A DNA stretch of 20,072 nucleotides from CALZJC01 sp041574955 (GTDB lineage: Bacteria > Acidobacteriota > Thermoanaerobaculia > Multivoradales > JAHEKO01): positions 1 to 20,072 of the forward strand of contig JBFGNS010000083.1 in assembly GCA_041574955.1 (NCBI GenBank), written 5' to 3'. The notes below the pieces were generated by a model, which was given only the letters and a program-made list of their open reading frames with translations, was not told the DNA's origin and did not search any database. Shown here in pieces: positions 7,076-13,733 of this stretch. Position numbers and translations under genes: made by a program. The first letter of the stretch is position 1. The number at the start of each line of letters is the position of its first letter.

Positions 7076-7909
7076 ATGGCCGCCGACCGGATCACCCTCG
7101 ACGGCGTCGAGATCTTTCTCGGCAAGCCGGTGGACGACTCGCCGCCCTGGGTGGGGCAGCGCGAGGTGCTGCTGCAGCTGCTGGCGGCCTGGGCGCGGAT
7201 CGAGGAACAGGACCTGCCGCTCAACCCGCGGCTTCTGGGCAAGCCGGGAGTGGGGAAGACGACCCTCGCCTGCGCCGCGGCGCGCGAGCTGGGGCTCGAC
7301 ATCTACATGATGCAGGCGACGATGGACACCCGGCCCGAGGACCTGGTCATCTCGCCGGTGCTGGCGCCGGGCGGCGGCATCCGCTACATGGCGTCACCGC
7401 TGGTGAGCGCGGTGGTCACCGGCGGCGCGCTGGTGCTCGACGAGGGCAACCGGATGAGCGAGAAGAGCTGGGCGTCGCTGGCGCCGCTGCTCGACCACCG
7501 CCGCTACGTCGAGAGCCTGGTAGCGGGCATCCGCATCCCGGCCCACCCCGAGTTCCGGTTCGTCACCACCATGAACGAGGACGCCTCGACCTACGAGGTG
7601 CCCGAGTACATCCACTCGCGGCTGATGCCACAGATCTACGTCGACTTCCCCGAGGAGGACGAGGAGCGCCAGATCCTCACCGCCCAGGTGCCGTTCGCCG
7701 AGAGCGAGGTGGTCGACTACGTCCTGGCCTTCCTGCGCCAAGCCCACGAGCGCGACCTGCGCTACACGGCGCGCGACGGCATCAACCTGGTGCGCTACGC
7801 CATGAAGGTGCTCAAACGCCGCGAGGCCGCCGACGCCCGCCAGGCCGTCCAGACTGCCCTGCGGCTGACGCTGCCGGCGGACGAGCTCGACGAGTTCGAG
7901 ATCTCCTAG
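7076..7909 (+). CDS. MoxR/CbbQ-like AAA+ ATPase
   Basis: 277 aa, normal size for MoxR-type AAA+ proteins, which work as chaperone-like remodelers, usually with a von Willebrand factor A partner. Walker A is GKPGVGKTT (55-63), Walker B is LVLDE (119-123) followed by GNRMSEKSW, sensor 1 is TTMNED (164-169, N167), and an arginine-finger candidate is in HSRLMP (R182). The text MQATMDTRPEDLV resembles the CbbQ/NorQ/MoxR loop after Walker A. No VWA gene is adjacent in the window; the next gene on this strand is the TraB-like protein, 812 nt away. The start has no Shine-Dalgarno. Confidence 0.9.
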   Translation: MAADRITLDGVEIFLGKPVDDSPPWVGQREVLLQLLAAWARIEEQDLPLNPRLLGKPGVGKTTLACAAARELGLDIYMMQATMDTRPEDLVISPVLAPGGGIRYMASPLVSAVVTGGALVLDEGNRMSEKSWASLAPLLDHRRYVESLVAGIRIPAHPEFRFVTTMNEDASTYEVPEYIHSRLMPQIYVDFPEEDEERQILTAQVPFAESEVVDYVLAFLRQAHERDLRYTARDGINLVRYAMKVLKRREAADARQAVQTALRLTLPADELDEFEIS

Positions 7910-8042
7910 CTGGCGCAGGTCTTCTTGCTAGCCCGGCCGGCTCGAAGTCGACGGGGACGGGGTCCCCCAAGAAGGACTGACACGAACCGGCTCGCGCGCT
8001 GTCGGACTCCTCGCTTCTGACGCCGGCCTCCGGAGGGGGAGT

Positions 8043-8147
8043 GGCTTCGGGCCGGATGCGCTGGCCGTTCGGGGTCCCGGGGCTGCGCTCCAAAGGCGAG
8101 GGTGATGTCGCTCCGCCCCGGGCCCCGAGCCGGCTGGCGCATCCTCC
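8043..8147 (+). repeat. 105-bp near-palindromic repeat unit, copy A
   Basis: Identical over 105 bp to the unit beginning 159 nt downstream. Each unit can fold on itself: the arm at 8054-8084 (beginning GGATGCGC, then TGGCCG and CGGGGTCCCGGGG) pairs with the arm at 8115-8144 (ending GCGCATCC) with a few wobbles and bulges, leaving a loop of about 30 nt. The spacer after copy A (8148-8201) contains a separate 7-bp hairpin and is partly similar to the sequence after copy B. Confidence 0.9.
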
Positions 8148-8201
8148 GATGGGGTCCGCTGGGCTGCAGTCGCTTCGAGCTTCAGCGGTCTCGAAGGTCT
8201 G

Positions 8202-8306
8202 GGCTTCGGGCCGGATGCGCTGGCCGTTCGGGGTCCCGGGGCTGCGCTCCAAAGGCGAGGGTGATGTCGCTCCGCCCCGGGCCCCGAGCCGGCTGGCGCA
8301 TCCTCC
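8202..8306 (+). repeat. 105-bp near-palindromic repeat unit, copy B
   Basis: Exact copy of the unit at 8043-8147, same strand, period 159 nt. Similarity decays after the CATCCTCC end but continues as TGGGGT…GCTGGGCTGC…GTCGCTTCGA in both, so the duplicated block was originally longer than 105 bp. The perfect identity in non-coding DNA points to a recent duplication or ongoing homogenisation. Confidence 0.9.
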
Positions 8307-8436
8307 AGTGGGGTTGCTGGGCTGCCGTCGCTTCGAACGTCTGGGGCTTTGGGGGCTTGGGGCAAGCTCCTCCCGTGCTTCTCGCCTGACCGGCGAGGAA
8401 GAGCGGGGGTGCTGAGACTCGCTCGGCGCACCAGCA

Positions 8437-8643
8437 ATGTCGGCCGTGGGGGTGTCTTTCTCCCCGGTGGGCGGCGTCCTGCCCGCCTGGCCGCGCCCTG
8501 AATCGGGCCGCAGGCCCGAAGGGGTGCGGCGGTGCGGAGGGCAACGAACCGGACTGCGCGTCGGACAGCTGCGACGGCCGATTGCGGCGATTGCGGGCTC
8601 AATAGCCGCCCGCCGGGGAGAAAGACACCCCCACGGCCTCAAT
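8437..8643 (+). repeat. Dispersed structured element, copy 1 (34-bp inverted arms)
   Basis: An approximately 207-nt element. Arms at 8442-8475 and 8605-8638 pair over all 34 positions with a single T/G wobble. Inside is a second hairpin (GCCGCGCCC 8490-8498 with GGGTGCGGC 8522-8530, and TCGGGCC/GGCCCGA around a 3-nt loop), then an exact 19-nt core shared with copy 2 (8540-8558, GGCAACGAACCGGACTGCG). It ends 78 nt before the TraB-like gene. Arms too long and imperfectly repeated for REP elements, and no transposase or target duplication is evident. It could be a structured RNA, a MITE-like element or an unusual palindromic repeat. Confidence 0.88.
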
Positions 8644-8709
8644 TGGCACTGAAACACGACCCCCTCACCCCGCCCCAGCACGCCTCGCCGTCCACGCCCG
8701 CTTCTCTGC

Positions 8710-8715
8710 CACAAT
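8710..8715 (+). promoter_or_regulatory. -10-like hexamer directly before the TraB-like gene
   Basis: CACAAT (4/6 match to TATAAT) ends 6 nt before the ATG at 8722, with no Shine-Dalgarno. This is compatible with a leaderless transcript. It is weak on its own and is supported only by the similar layout at other genes in the window. Confidence 0.22.
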
Positions 8716-8721
8716 CCGAGC

Positions 8722-10710
8722 ATGCCCTTCGACCCCCATCGCCTGGCCCCCGAGGCCGTGCCCGGGATCCGGGTGCTGCCGCTGGTGCACGAGCGGATCG
8801 AGCTGGCGGCGGTGGTGCGGGGGGTGCTGGACCGGCTCGAACCGGCGGTGGTGGCGGTCGAGCTGCCGACGACGCTGGCCGACGCCGCGGTGCGGGCCGC
8901 GCGGCGGCTGCCCAAGGTGTCGCTGGTGGTGTCCGAGGAGCCCGGCGAGGATGCTCTGGTGTGGGTGGTGGCGCCCGGCGACCCGCTGGTCGAGGGCGTG
9001 CGCTGGGCGCTCGAGCGCGGGCGCCGCGTGGTGGCGATCGACCCCGACCTGCCGTACGGTGAGCGTCACCCCGACCCGGTGCCCGACCCCTACGCGCTGT
9101 GGGAGCTGGGCGCCGAGCGCTACCTGGAGCTGGTGACCGCGGCTGCCGAAGCCGCGGGGGGCTCCGAGGACGACCTCAGGCGGGAGTCCGGCATGGCGTT
9201 CCACCTGCGCCAGGCGGCGGAGCGCGCCGCCGGCGGCGGCGTGGTGGCGCTGGTCGGCGCGGCGCACGTCCGCCGCCTCGCCGAGCGGCTGGCCGGGCCG
9301 GTGGCGCACCCGTTTGCCCGCGTCCGGCGCAGCCGGGTGGAGCTGCGCCACCTCCACCCCGACGGGCTGACCGCGCTGCTGCCGGACCCGCCGCTGGCGC
9401 ACGCCGTCTGGGAGCGGCTGAGGGGTGGCGAGATGCCGCCGCCGGCCGAGGTCGACGACGCCGTGTCGCGCCGGGTGTCGGTGATCCGCTTCGGTCTGCG
9501 GGTGATCGCGGGCCAGGGCGGCGAGGACGAGGCCGAGCGCCGGCGGCGGCTGGTCGACCACGCCTGCCGTGCCGGCACCCGCCGCGCGGCCTGCGGCCCG
9601 TTTCCGGACCGCCGCGCGCTGGGGCGGGTGGTCTGGCGAGTGGGCGCCGGCTCCTGGCGCGAGCAGACCGGCGAGTCGACGGCGGCCTGGCAGGAGCGGC
9701 TGTTCTTCGATTTCTGCCGGCGGTGCGCCCGCGTCGAGGGGCAGCTCGTGCCGTCGCTCTACGACTGGACGGTGGCAGCGCGCGGCGTGGCCGACGATAA
9801 CCTGGCCTGGGAGGTGTTCGACGCCGCGCGCACCTACCCCTGGCAGCAGGAGCAGGCCGAGATCGAAACCGCGCGCGTCGACGGTTCGGAGCTGGATCTG
9901 GGTACCCGCAAGGTGCGCTTCCGGCGGCGTTTCTTCCGCGTCAAGCAGCGGCCGGTGGCGGTCCCCGTCAGGCGCCACCCGGCGCCCGACGACCCCGAGG
10001 AGTGGCTGCGCGGCTTCGACGCCGAGGGCATCTGCTCCTACCCGCCGGAGGACCTGGTGATCGAGGACTACGGCCGCTTCCTGCAGGCGCGGGCGGTGTC
10101 GATCCTGTCGGCCGAGAACCGGCGGGTGGAGCCGTTCAGCTCGAGCCTGCTCGACGGCATCGATCTGCGCGAGACGCTGCGCAACCTGCACGAGGACCGG
10201 ATCTACGTCGAGGAGCGAGGCCGGGCGCCGGGCGAGGCCGGCGCGGTGGCGGTGATCTTCGACCCCGACCCGACCCACGAGCGGTTCCCGTTCGCCATGA
10301 CCTGGCTGGGCGAGCACGACCAGGAGTCGGACATGGCGTTCTACTCGACCCCGCCGGGCGAGCAGGTGGTGGGCCCCGGCATCATGCGCGCCACCTACGG
10401 CGGCTTCATCCTGACCCAGCCACGCGGCCGGCTGATGGACGTCTGGACCGACCCCGACTACCGGCTGGCGCGCGACAAGGCGGAGCTGCTGGTGATGGCG
10501 GCAGTCGACTACAGCCTGGAGAAGATCGTGGTCCACGTCGCCGCCACGCCGCCGGCCGAGCGGCTGCGGCGCTACGCCGCGGCGCAGACCAAGCGGCTGG
10601 TCCACATCCCGCTGGCGTCGCTGTCGCCGGTGACGCTCAAGAAGGTGCGCGTGCTGCACATCCTCGCCGGCCACGACAAGCGGGCGGTGGCGCGGCAGTA
10701 CGTCTGGTAG
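8722..10710 (+). CDS. Uncharacterised 662-residue protein with TraB/PrgY-like N-terminal domain
   Basis: The N-terminal ~195 residues follow the TraB/PrgY/GumN pattern: IRVLPLVHERIELAAVV at 16-32, AVVAVELP (42-49, E47), a second conserved helix RRESGMAFHLRQAAE (153-167), and VVALVGAAHVRRLAE (174-188, H182). DPLVEGVRWALERGRRVVAIDPD also resembles this region of DUF5682 proteins, which are encoded with MoxR ATPases. Residues ~200-662 are not recognised; they are rich in charged and aromatic residues, have no membrane span and no signal peptide, and end KRAVARQYVW. The preceding gene on this strand is a MoxR-like ATPase, so a functional pair is possible but the 812-nt gap argues against one transcript. 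Real coding sequence is supported by strong third-position GC bias and a coherent protein. The function is unknown. Confidence 0.8.
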   Translation: MPFDPHRLAPEAVPGIRVLPLVHERIELAAVVRGVLDRLEPAVVAVELPTTLADAAVRAARRLPKVSLVVSEEPGEDALVWVVAPGDPLVEGVRWALERGRRVVAIDPDLPYGERHPDPVPDPYALWELGAERYLELVTAAAEAAGGSEDDLRRESGMAFHLRQAAERAAGGGVVALVGAAHVRRLAERLAGPVAHPFARVRRSRVELRHLHPDGLTALLPDPPLAHAVWERLRGGEMPPPAEVDDAVSRRVSVIRFGLRVIAGQGGEDEAERRRRLVDHACRAGTRRAACGPFPDRRALGRVVWRVGAGSWREQTGESTAAWQERLFFDFCRRCARVEGQLVPSLYDWTVAARGVADDNLAWEVFDAARTYPWQQEQAEIETARVDGSELDLGTRKVRFRRRFFRVKQRPVAVPVRRHPAPDDPEEWLRGFDAEGICSYPPEDLVIEDYGRFLQARAVSILSAENRRVEPFSSSLLDGIDLRETLRNLHEDRIYVEERGRAPGEAGAVAVIFDPDPTHERFPFAMTWLGEHDQESDMAFYSTPPGEQVVGPGIMRATYGGFILTQPRGRLMDVWTDPDYRLARDKAELLVMAAVDYSLEKIVVHVAATPPAERLRRYAAAQTKRLVHIPLASLSPVTLKKVRVLHILAGHDKRAVARQYVW

Positions 10711-10729
10711 CGCCGGCGGGACGCCGGCG
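10711..10729. terminator. Perfect GC hairpin between convergent genes
   Basis: CGCCGGCG, loop GGA, CGCCGGCG: a perfect 8-bp stem starting immediately after the TraB-like stop and 27 nt from the stop of the convergent small gene. There is no long T-tract on either side (only TT on the plus strand). Its position makes a bidirectional terminator likely. Confidence 0.5.
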
Positions 10730-10755
10730 TTGCCGTCCGCGGCGTCCGGCGGCGG

Positions 10756-11091
10756 CTAGCGGGGCCGCGTGGCCAACACCCCGGGGCCGGCCGGGCAGTT
10801 GACCAGCGTTCGCTCGAGCCGGCGGTGCAGGTCCTCCTCGGCCGCCGGTGGCAGTGCGCGTTGGGCGCGCGTCGGCCGGCCTGCCGGCGGGGCGAGCTCC
10901 ACGCCCGGCGGTCCGTAGGCGCGGCGCCACAGCTGCTCGGCCTCGCAGTCGCCGGCCGCCAGGCAGGCGGGCAGGCGGGCCAGCTCGCGCGCCTGCTCGC
11001 ACAGCTCGGCGGACGGCTCGACGGTCGGGAAGGGCGGCGTAGGCCCCTGCCAGAGCACGGGAACCAGCAGCATGAGGGCCAGAAACGTCAT
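10756..11091 (-). CDS. Small exported protein of unknown function
   Basis: 111 aa. The ATG is preceded by GGAGG with 5-nt spacing on the minus strand, a good ribosome site. Residues 1-14 (MTFLALMLLVPVLW) form a short hydrophobic leader that suggests export. The mature part is charged and has four cysteines (C31, C43, C49, C99), which could form two disulfides in the periplasm. No lipobox is present and no family was recognised. It lies alone between the convergent TraB-like gene and the membrane protein gene upstream. Confidence 0.6.
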   Translation of the reverse strand: MTFLALMLLVPVLWQGPTPPFPTVEPSAELCEQARELARLPACLAAGDCEAEQLWRRAYGPPGVELAPPAGRPTRAQRALPPAAEEDLHRRLERTLVNCPAGPGVLATRPR

Positions 11092-11140
11092 GATCGCCTC
11101 CTCTGGCGGCCCGCGGGGCCTGCCAGCCGACTCTACAGGG

Positions 11141-11536
11141 TCAACGCCCGAGCCGGGAGGAAAGTTCCGCCCAGGCGACCGCCAGACCGATCATCACGCA
11201 GGCACCCCAGAACGAGACCGGCAGCAGGTAGGCGCTGTTCGAGCCGTCGGTCGCGATCAGGTAGACCCATTCGTCGAGGGCCAGCCCGAGGCCGGCACCG
11301 AACGCCGCGGCAGCGAGATCGCCGGCGATCGGGCCGAGGCGCGCCACCGCCAGCGGTATGCCGCCGGCGGCGACCAGCAGCAGGCCGGTGAACAGATGGT
11401 GCACGTTGTGCCCCGCGACGTTGAAGTCGGCGTCGGGCGCGAACGCCAGGAACGCTCGCAGCACGAACACCGGCGCCACCAGCGCCAGCAGGAAGACACG
11501 CCGCCGGCGGGCGTCGTCGTCAGGCGAGCTCGCCAT
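11141..11536 (-). CDS. Four-helix integral membrane protein, uncharacterised
   Basis: 131 aa with four predicted spans (about 14-32, 45-65, 69-90, 102-122). Between spans 1 and 2 it carries AGHNVHHLFTG (H43, H46, H47), and in span 3 GAGLGLALDEW (D88, E89). Histidines and an acidic pair facing one membrane side suggest metal binding or a hydrolase-like active site, but no family is claimed. The start overlaps the last 17 nt of the methyltransferase gene upstream, which implies one transcript. A downstream start would remove the overlap but also the basic segment before the first helix. Confidence 0.72.
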   Translation of the reverse strand: MASSPDDDARRRRVFLLALVAPVFVLRAFLAFAPDADFNVAGHNVHHLFTGLLLVAAGGIPLAVARLGPIAGDLAAAAFGAGLGLALDEWVYLIATDGSNSAYLLPVSFWGACVMIGLAVAWAELSSRLGR

Positions 11537-12320
11537 GGAATACCCGCGTGTCGTAGTCGATCGCCACCCTGCCGTCGCGCTGGTGGTCGGCGAACAGGCG
11601 GGCCACCGCCGCCATCATCGCGGCGTGGTCCGGGTGCCCCGGCGGCGGCACGTAGGAGCAGGAGCGCACCCGCGCCTCGAGGCCGGCGAGGTCGAGCTGC
11701 TGGCGGTTGTCGAAGCGCGCCTCGCGCAGCCGGTCGGGAGCGAAGAACGACGCCAGATCGTCCCGCCCGAGCCGCGTGTGGTCGACCTGGCGGTAGTCGG
11801 TGCCCCAGCGCTCGAGCAGCGCCTCGTAGGCGGCGAGGAACGGCGTCGAGGCCTTGCGGCGGTCGTTCCACACCAGCGCCAACCGGCCGCCGGGGCGCAG
11901 GATGCGGGCGAACTCCCGCCGCGCGCTCGCCGGCTCGAACCAGTGGAACGCCTGGGCGGCGGTGACCAGGGCCTGCGAGCCGCTCGCCAGCCCGGTCGAC
12001 TCGGCGGTGCCGGCCGCCCACGCCAGCCGCGGGTGGTCGAGCCGGTGCTGGCCGGCGCGGCGCATGGCGTCGTTCGGCTCGAGCGCCACCACTCTCAGGC
12101 CGGCGGCCAGCAGCTGCTCGCTCCACAGCCCGGTGCCGGCGCCGACGTCGGCGGCCGGGTCGCCCCCGGCGAGGCCGCCGACGCGCACCACGAGCTCGGC
12201 CGCCGCGGCCGGGTAGCCGGGACGGGCGAGCAGGTAGTCGTCGACGCGGTCGGTGAACCGCTCTTCCGGCCGCCGCCCTGGCGGCGGCCGGTGAGGGGGC
12301 CCGGCGCCGCCGCTGGTCAT
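11520..12320 (-). CDS. Class I SAM-dependent methyltransferase
   Basis: 266 aa from the ATG that overlaps the DUF3052 stop by 4 nt (ATGA). An in-frame extension of 57 residues upstream is arginine-rich and lies inside the neighbour, so it was rejected. Motif I is ADVGAGTGLWSEQL (VGAGTG at 59-64), the acidic residue closing the ribose is E81 in VVALEPND, and the later LRPGGRLALVWNDR is the typical post-motif of Methyltransf_11/UbiE-like proteins. FTDRVDDYLLARPGYP near the N-terminus is common in small-molecule methyltransferases. The substrate is unknown. Confidence 0.85.
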   Translation of the reverse strand: MTSGGAGPPHRPPPGRRPEERFTDRVDDYLLARPGYPAAAAELVVRVGGLAGGDPAADVGAGTGLWSEQLLAAGLRVVALEPNDAMRRAGQHRLDHPRLAWAAGTAESTGLASGSQALVTAAQAFHWFEPASARREFARILRPGGRLALVWNDRRKASTPFLAAYEALLERWGTDYRQVDHTRLGRDDLASFFAPDRLREARFDNRQQLDLAGLEARVRSCSYVPPPGHPDHAAMMAAVARLFADHQRDGRVAIDYDTRVFHGELA

Positions 12321-12736
12321 CGGCGCGCTGGCCGGTCGCGCAGCCGGTAGACGAAGCGCAGGCCGGACCAGGTCTCGTCCACCGCGCACACCTTGTTGTC
12401 CACCAGGCCGGCGTCGAGTCCGGTGCGCTGCACGCGGCCGAAGTCGAGGTCGGTGGCGACGCCGGAGCTCTTCTTGGGCCAGGCCACCCACAGGCCGCCG
12501 TCGGGTCTGAGCTTGTCCGCCAGCTTCGGGAAGCGGCGCGCCAGCTCAGCTCCCCGGGTGGTGAACAGCACCACCACGTCGAAGCGTCCGGCGGCGCGGC
12601 GGCTGAGATCGACGCCCTCGGGAAGAGCTTCGAGGGTCTGCTCGAAGTCGGCCGGCGCGCCGATCAGCCCGACGCGCGAACCCGGCTTGATGCCGAGCTT
12701 CTTCGCCAGCGGCGTGCCCGAGTAGCCAGCGGGCAC
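12317..12736 (-). CDS. DUF3052-family protein
   Basis: 139 aa with a GTG start. The opening GYSGTPLAKKLGIKPG, followed by RVGLIGAP, FDVVVLFTT, and LRPDGGLWVAWPKKSSG, is the hallmark of DUF3052, a small cytosolic family that resembles a stripped Rossmann/methyltransferase fold without the SAM loop. The function is not established. The start is 4 nt after the MscS stop, with GGAGAG inside the MscS gene end acting as ribosome site. Its own end overlaps the methyltransferase start, so the three genes are probably co-transcribed. Confidence 0.88.
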   Translation of the reverse strand: MPAGYSGTPLAKKLGIKPGSRVGLIGAPADFEQTLEALPEGVDLSRRAAGRFDVVVLFTTRGAELARRFPKLADKLRPDGGLWVAWPKKSSGVATDLDFGRVQRTGLDAGLVDNKVCAVDETWSGLRFVYRLRDRPARR

Positions 12737-12740
12737 GCGC

Positions 12741-13682
12741 TCACTCTCCGGCCGCCGCCGCCCCGTCCGGCGCCCGCAGCGGCGGCTTGCCCTCGCGGAA
12801 GTTGGCGTACAGGCGCTGGGTCGGGTAGGCGAAGTCGATGTCGTCGCAGGCGGCGAAGCGGTCGAGGATCTCCTCCCAGATCGACTGTGACAGGCCGCGG
12901 CGCTGGCGCGGCGGGCAGAGGTGGCGGATGGTGAGCAACACGCCGCTGTCGACGACCTTGGTGTAGACCGTGGGGGTCAGCTGCGAGTAGTAGAGCATGA
13001 AGCGGCGCGACGCCTGGCGCAGCGATTCGCGCGCCTCCTCGGCGGCGGCGCCGGCGTGGTGGTCGGCGACCTCCTGCAGGAGCTGCTTGGCCTTGCGCCA
13101 GTCGCTCTCGAAGGTCACCAGCACCGCGATCTCGTTCCAGATGAAGCGGAAGCCGCCGGTGTAGTTGATCAACGAGTCGGTCAGCACCAGGTGGTTGGGA
13201 ACGTGCACCACGCGGCCGGTGGACTGGTCGGCGTCGACCCAGTTGCCGATCTCCAGGAGCGAGAACTTGAAGATGCGCAGGTCGATCACGTCGCCGGCGA
13301 GCTGGCCGATCTGGATGCGGTCGCCGACCTCGAACGGGCGGCGCAGCAGGATGAACACCCAGGCCGCGAAGCTCGCCACCAGGTCGCGCAGCGCGATCGC
13401 CAAGCCGGCCGTTAGCAGCCCGAAGAAGGTGGCGAGGGAGCGAAACCGCTCGACCCACACCGCCCCCAGCATCACCAGCCCGGTCAGCACCGCGATGTAG
13501 GCGCTGGCCTTTTTCCAGCGGTAGCGGGTGGCCGGGTCTTCGGTGCGCGCCCAGACGGCCTTGACCGCCAGGGTGCGCAGCCCCCACAGCACCAGCACCA
13601 CCAGCAGCGACAGCAGCAGGTCGCCCTCGACGTTCTGCCAGTGGGGTATCGCCTCGCGGAGGCGCTCGATCAGCTTGTTCAA
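12741..13682 (-). CDS. MscS-family mechanosensitive ion channel
   Basis: 313 aa, similar in length to E. coli MscS (286 aa). Three hydrophobic segments lie at about 21-42, 58-76 and 83-118. The third carries the pore-lining small-residue pattern FFGLLTAGLAIALRDLVASF, followed by RRPFEVGDRIQIG, the signature start of the beta domain, then GRVVHVPNHLVLTDSLINYT. The C-terminal part is a mixed alpha/beta vestibule with an alanine-rich tail. The start is a TTG without a clear Shine-Dalgarno; no ATG lies upstream before the in-frame stop, so the start is uncertain. It probably follows argS in the same transcript (51-nt gap). Confidence 0.9.
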   Translation of the reverse strand: MNKLIERLREAIPHWQNVEGDLLLSLLVVLVLWGLRTLAVKAVWARTEDPATRYRWKKASAYIAVLTGLVMLGAVWVERFRSLATFFGLLTAGLAIALRDLVASFAAWVFILLRRPFEVGDRIQIGQLAGDVIDLRIFKFSLLEIGNWVDADQSTGRVVHVPNHLVLTDSLINYTGGFRFIWNEIAVLVTFESDWRKAKQLLQEVADHHAGAAAEEARESLRQASRRFMLYYSQLTPTVYTKVVDSGVLLTIRHLCPPRQRRGLSQSIWEEILDRFAACDDIDFAYPTQRLYANFREGKPPLRAPDGAAAAGE

Positions 13683-13733
13683 CGGCGGTCGGCGCCGCCG
13701 GCCGGCGGTGTGCCGCGGCGGCGTGCCGCAATC

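Larger units (their letters stand above)
7910..8721. other. Gene-free repeat region between the AAA ATPase and the TraB-like gene
   Basis: An 812-nt stretch with no convincing gene. Open frames here on both strands are arginine/proline-rich, repeat with the DNA repeats, and carry no domain. 7910-8042 contains nothing recognised beyond a weak 7-bp complementarity (CTTCTTG/CAAGAAG). 8043-8306 holds two copies of a 105-bp near-palindromic unit, 8173-8196 a small hairpin (CTTCGAG/CTCGAAG), about 8380-8397 a CTCGCC/GGCGAG hairpin, and 8437-8643 the long inverted-arm element also found at 19558-19763. Confidence 0.7.

Noticed and set aside
8043..8306. CRISPR-like array
   Set aside because: There are only two units of 105 bp with a single 54-nt spacer and no cas gene nearby; unit length and structure do not fit.
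8437..8652. Small open frames inside the inverted-arm element
   Set aside because: The frames are not conserved between the two copies (length differences break them), whereas base pairing is conserved.
7812..8915. Minus-strand open frame with an internal repeated peptide (GCASRLGARGGATS type)
   Set aside because: The peptide repeat simply follows the 105-bp DNA repeat; the frame overlaps both flanking genes and has no ribosome site or domain.
12321..12491. 57-residue N-terminal extension of the SAM methyltransferase
   Set aside because: Arginine-rich, located within the DUF3052 gene, and an ATG in a 4-nt overlap provides the natural start.
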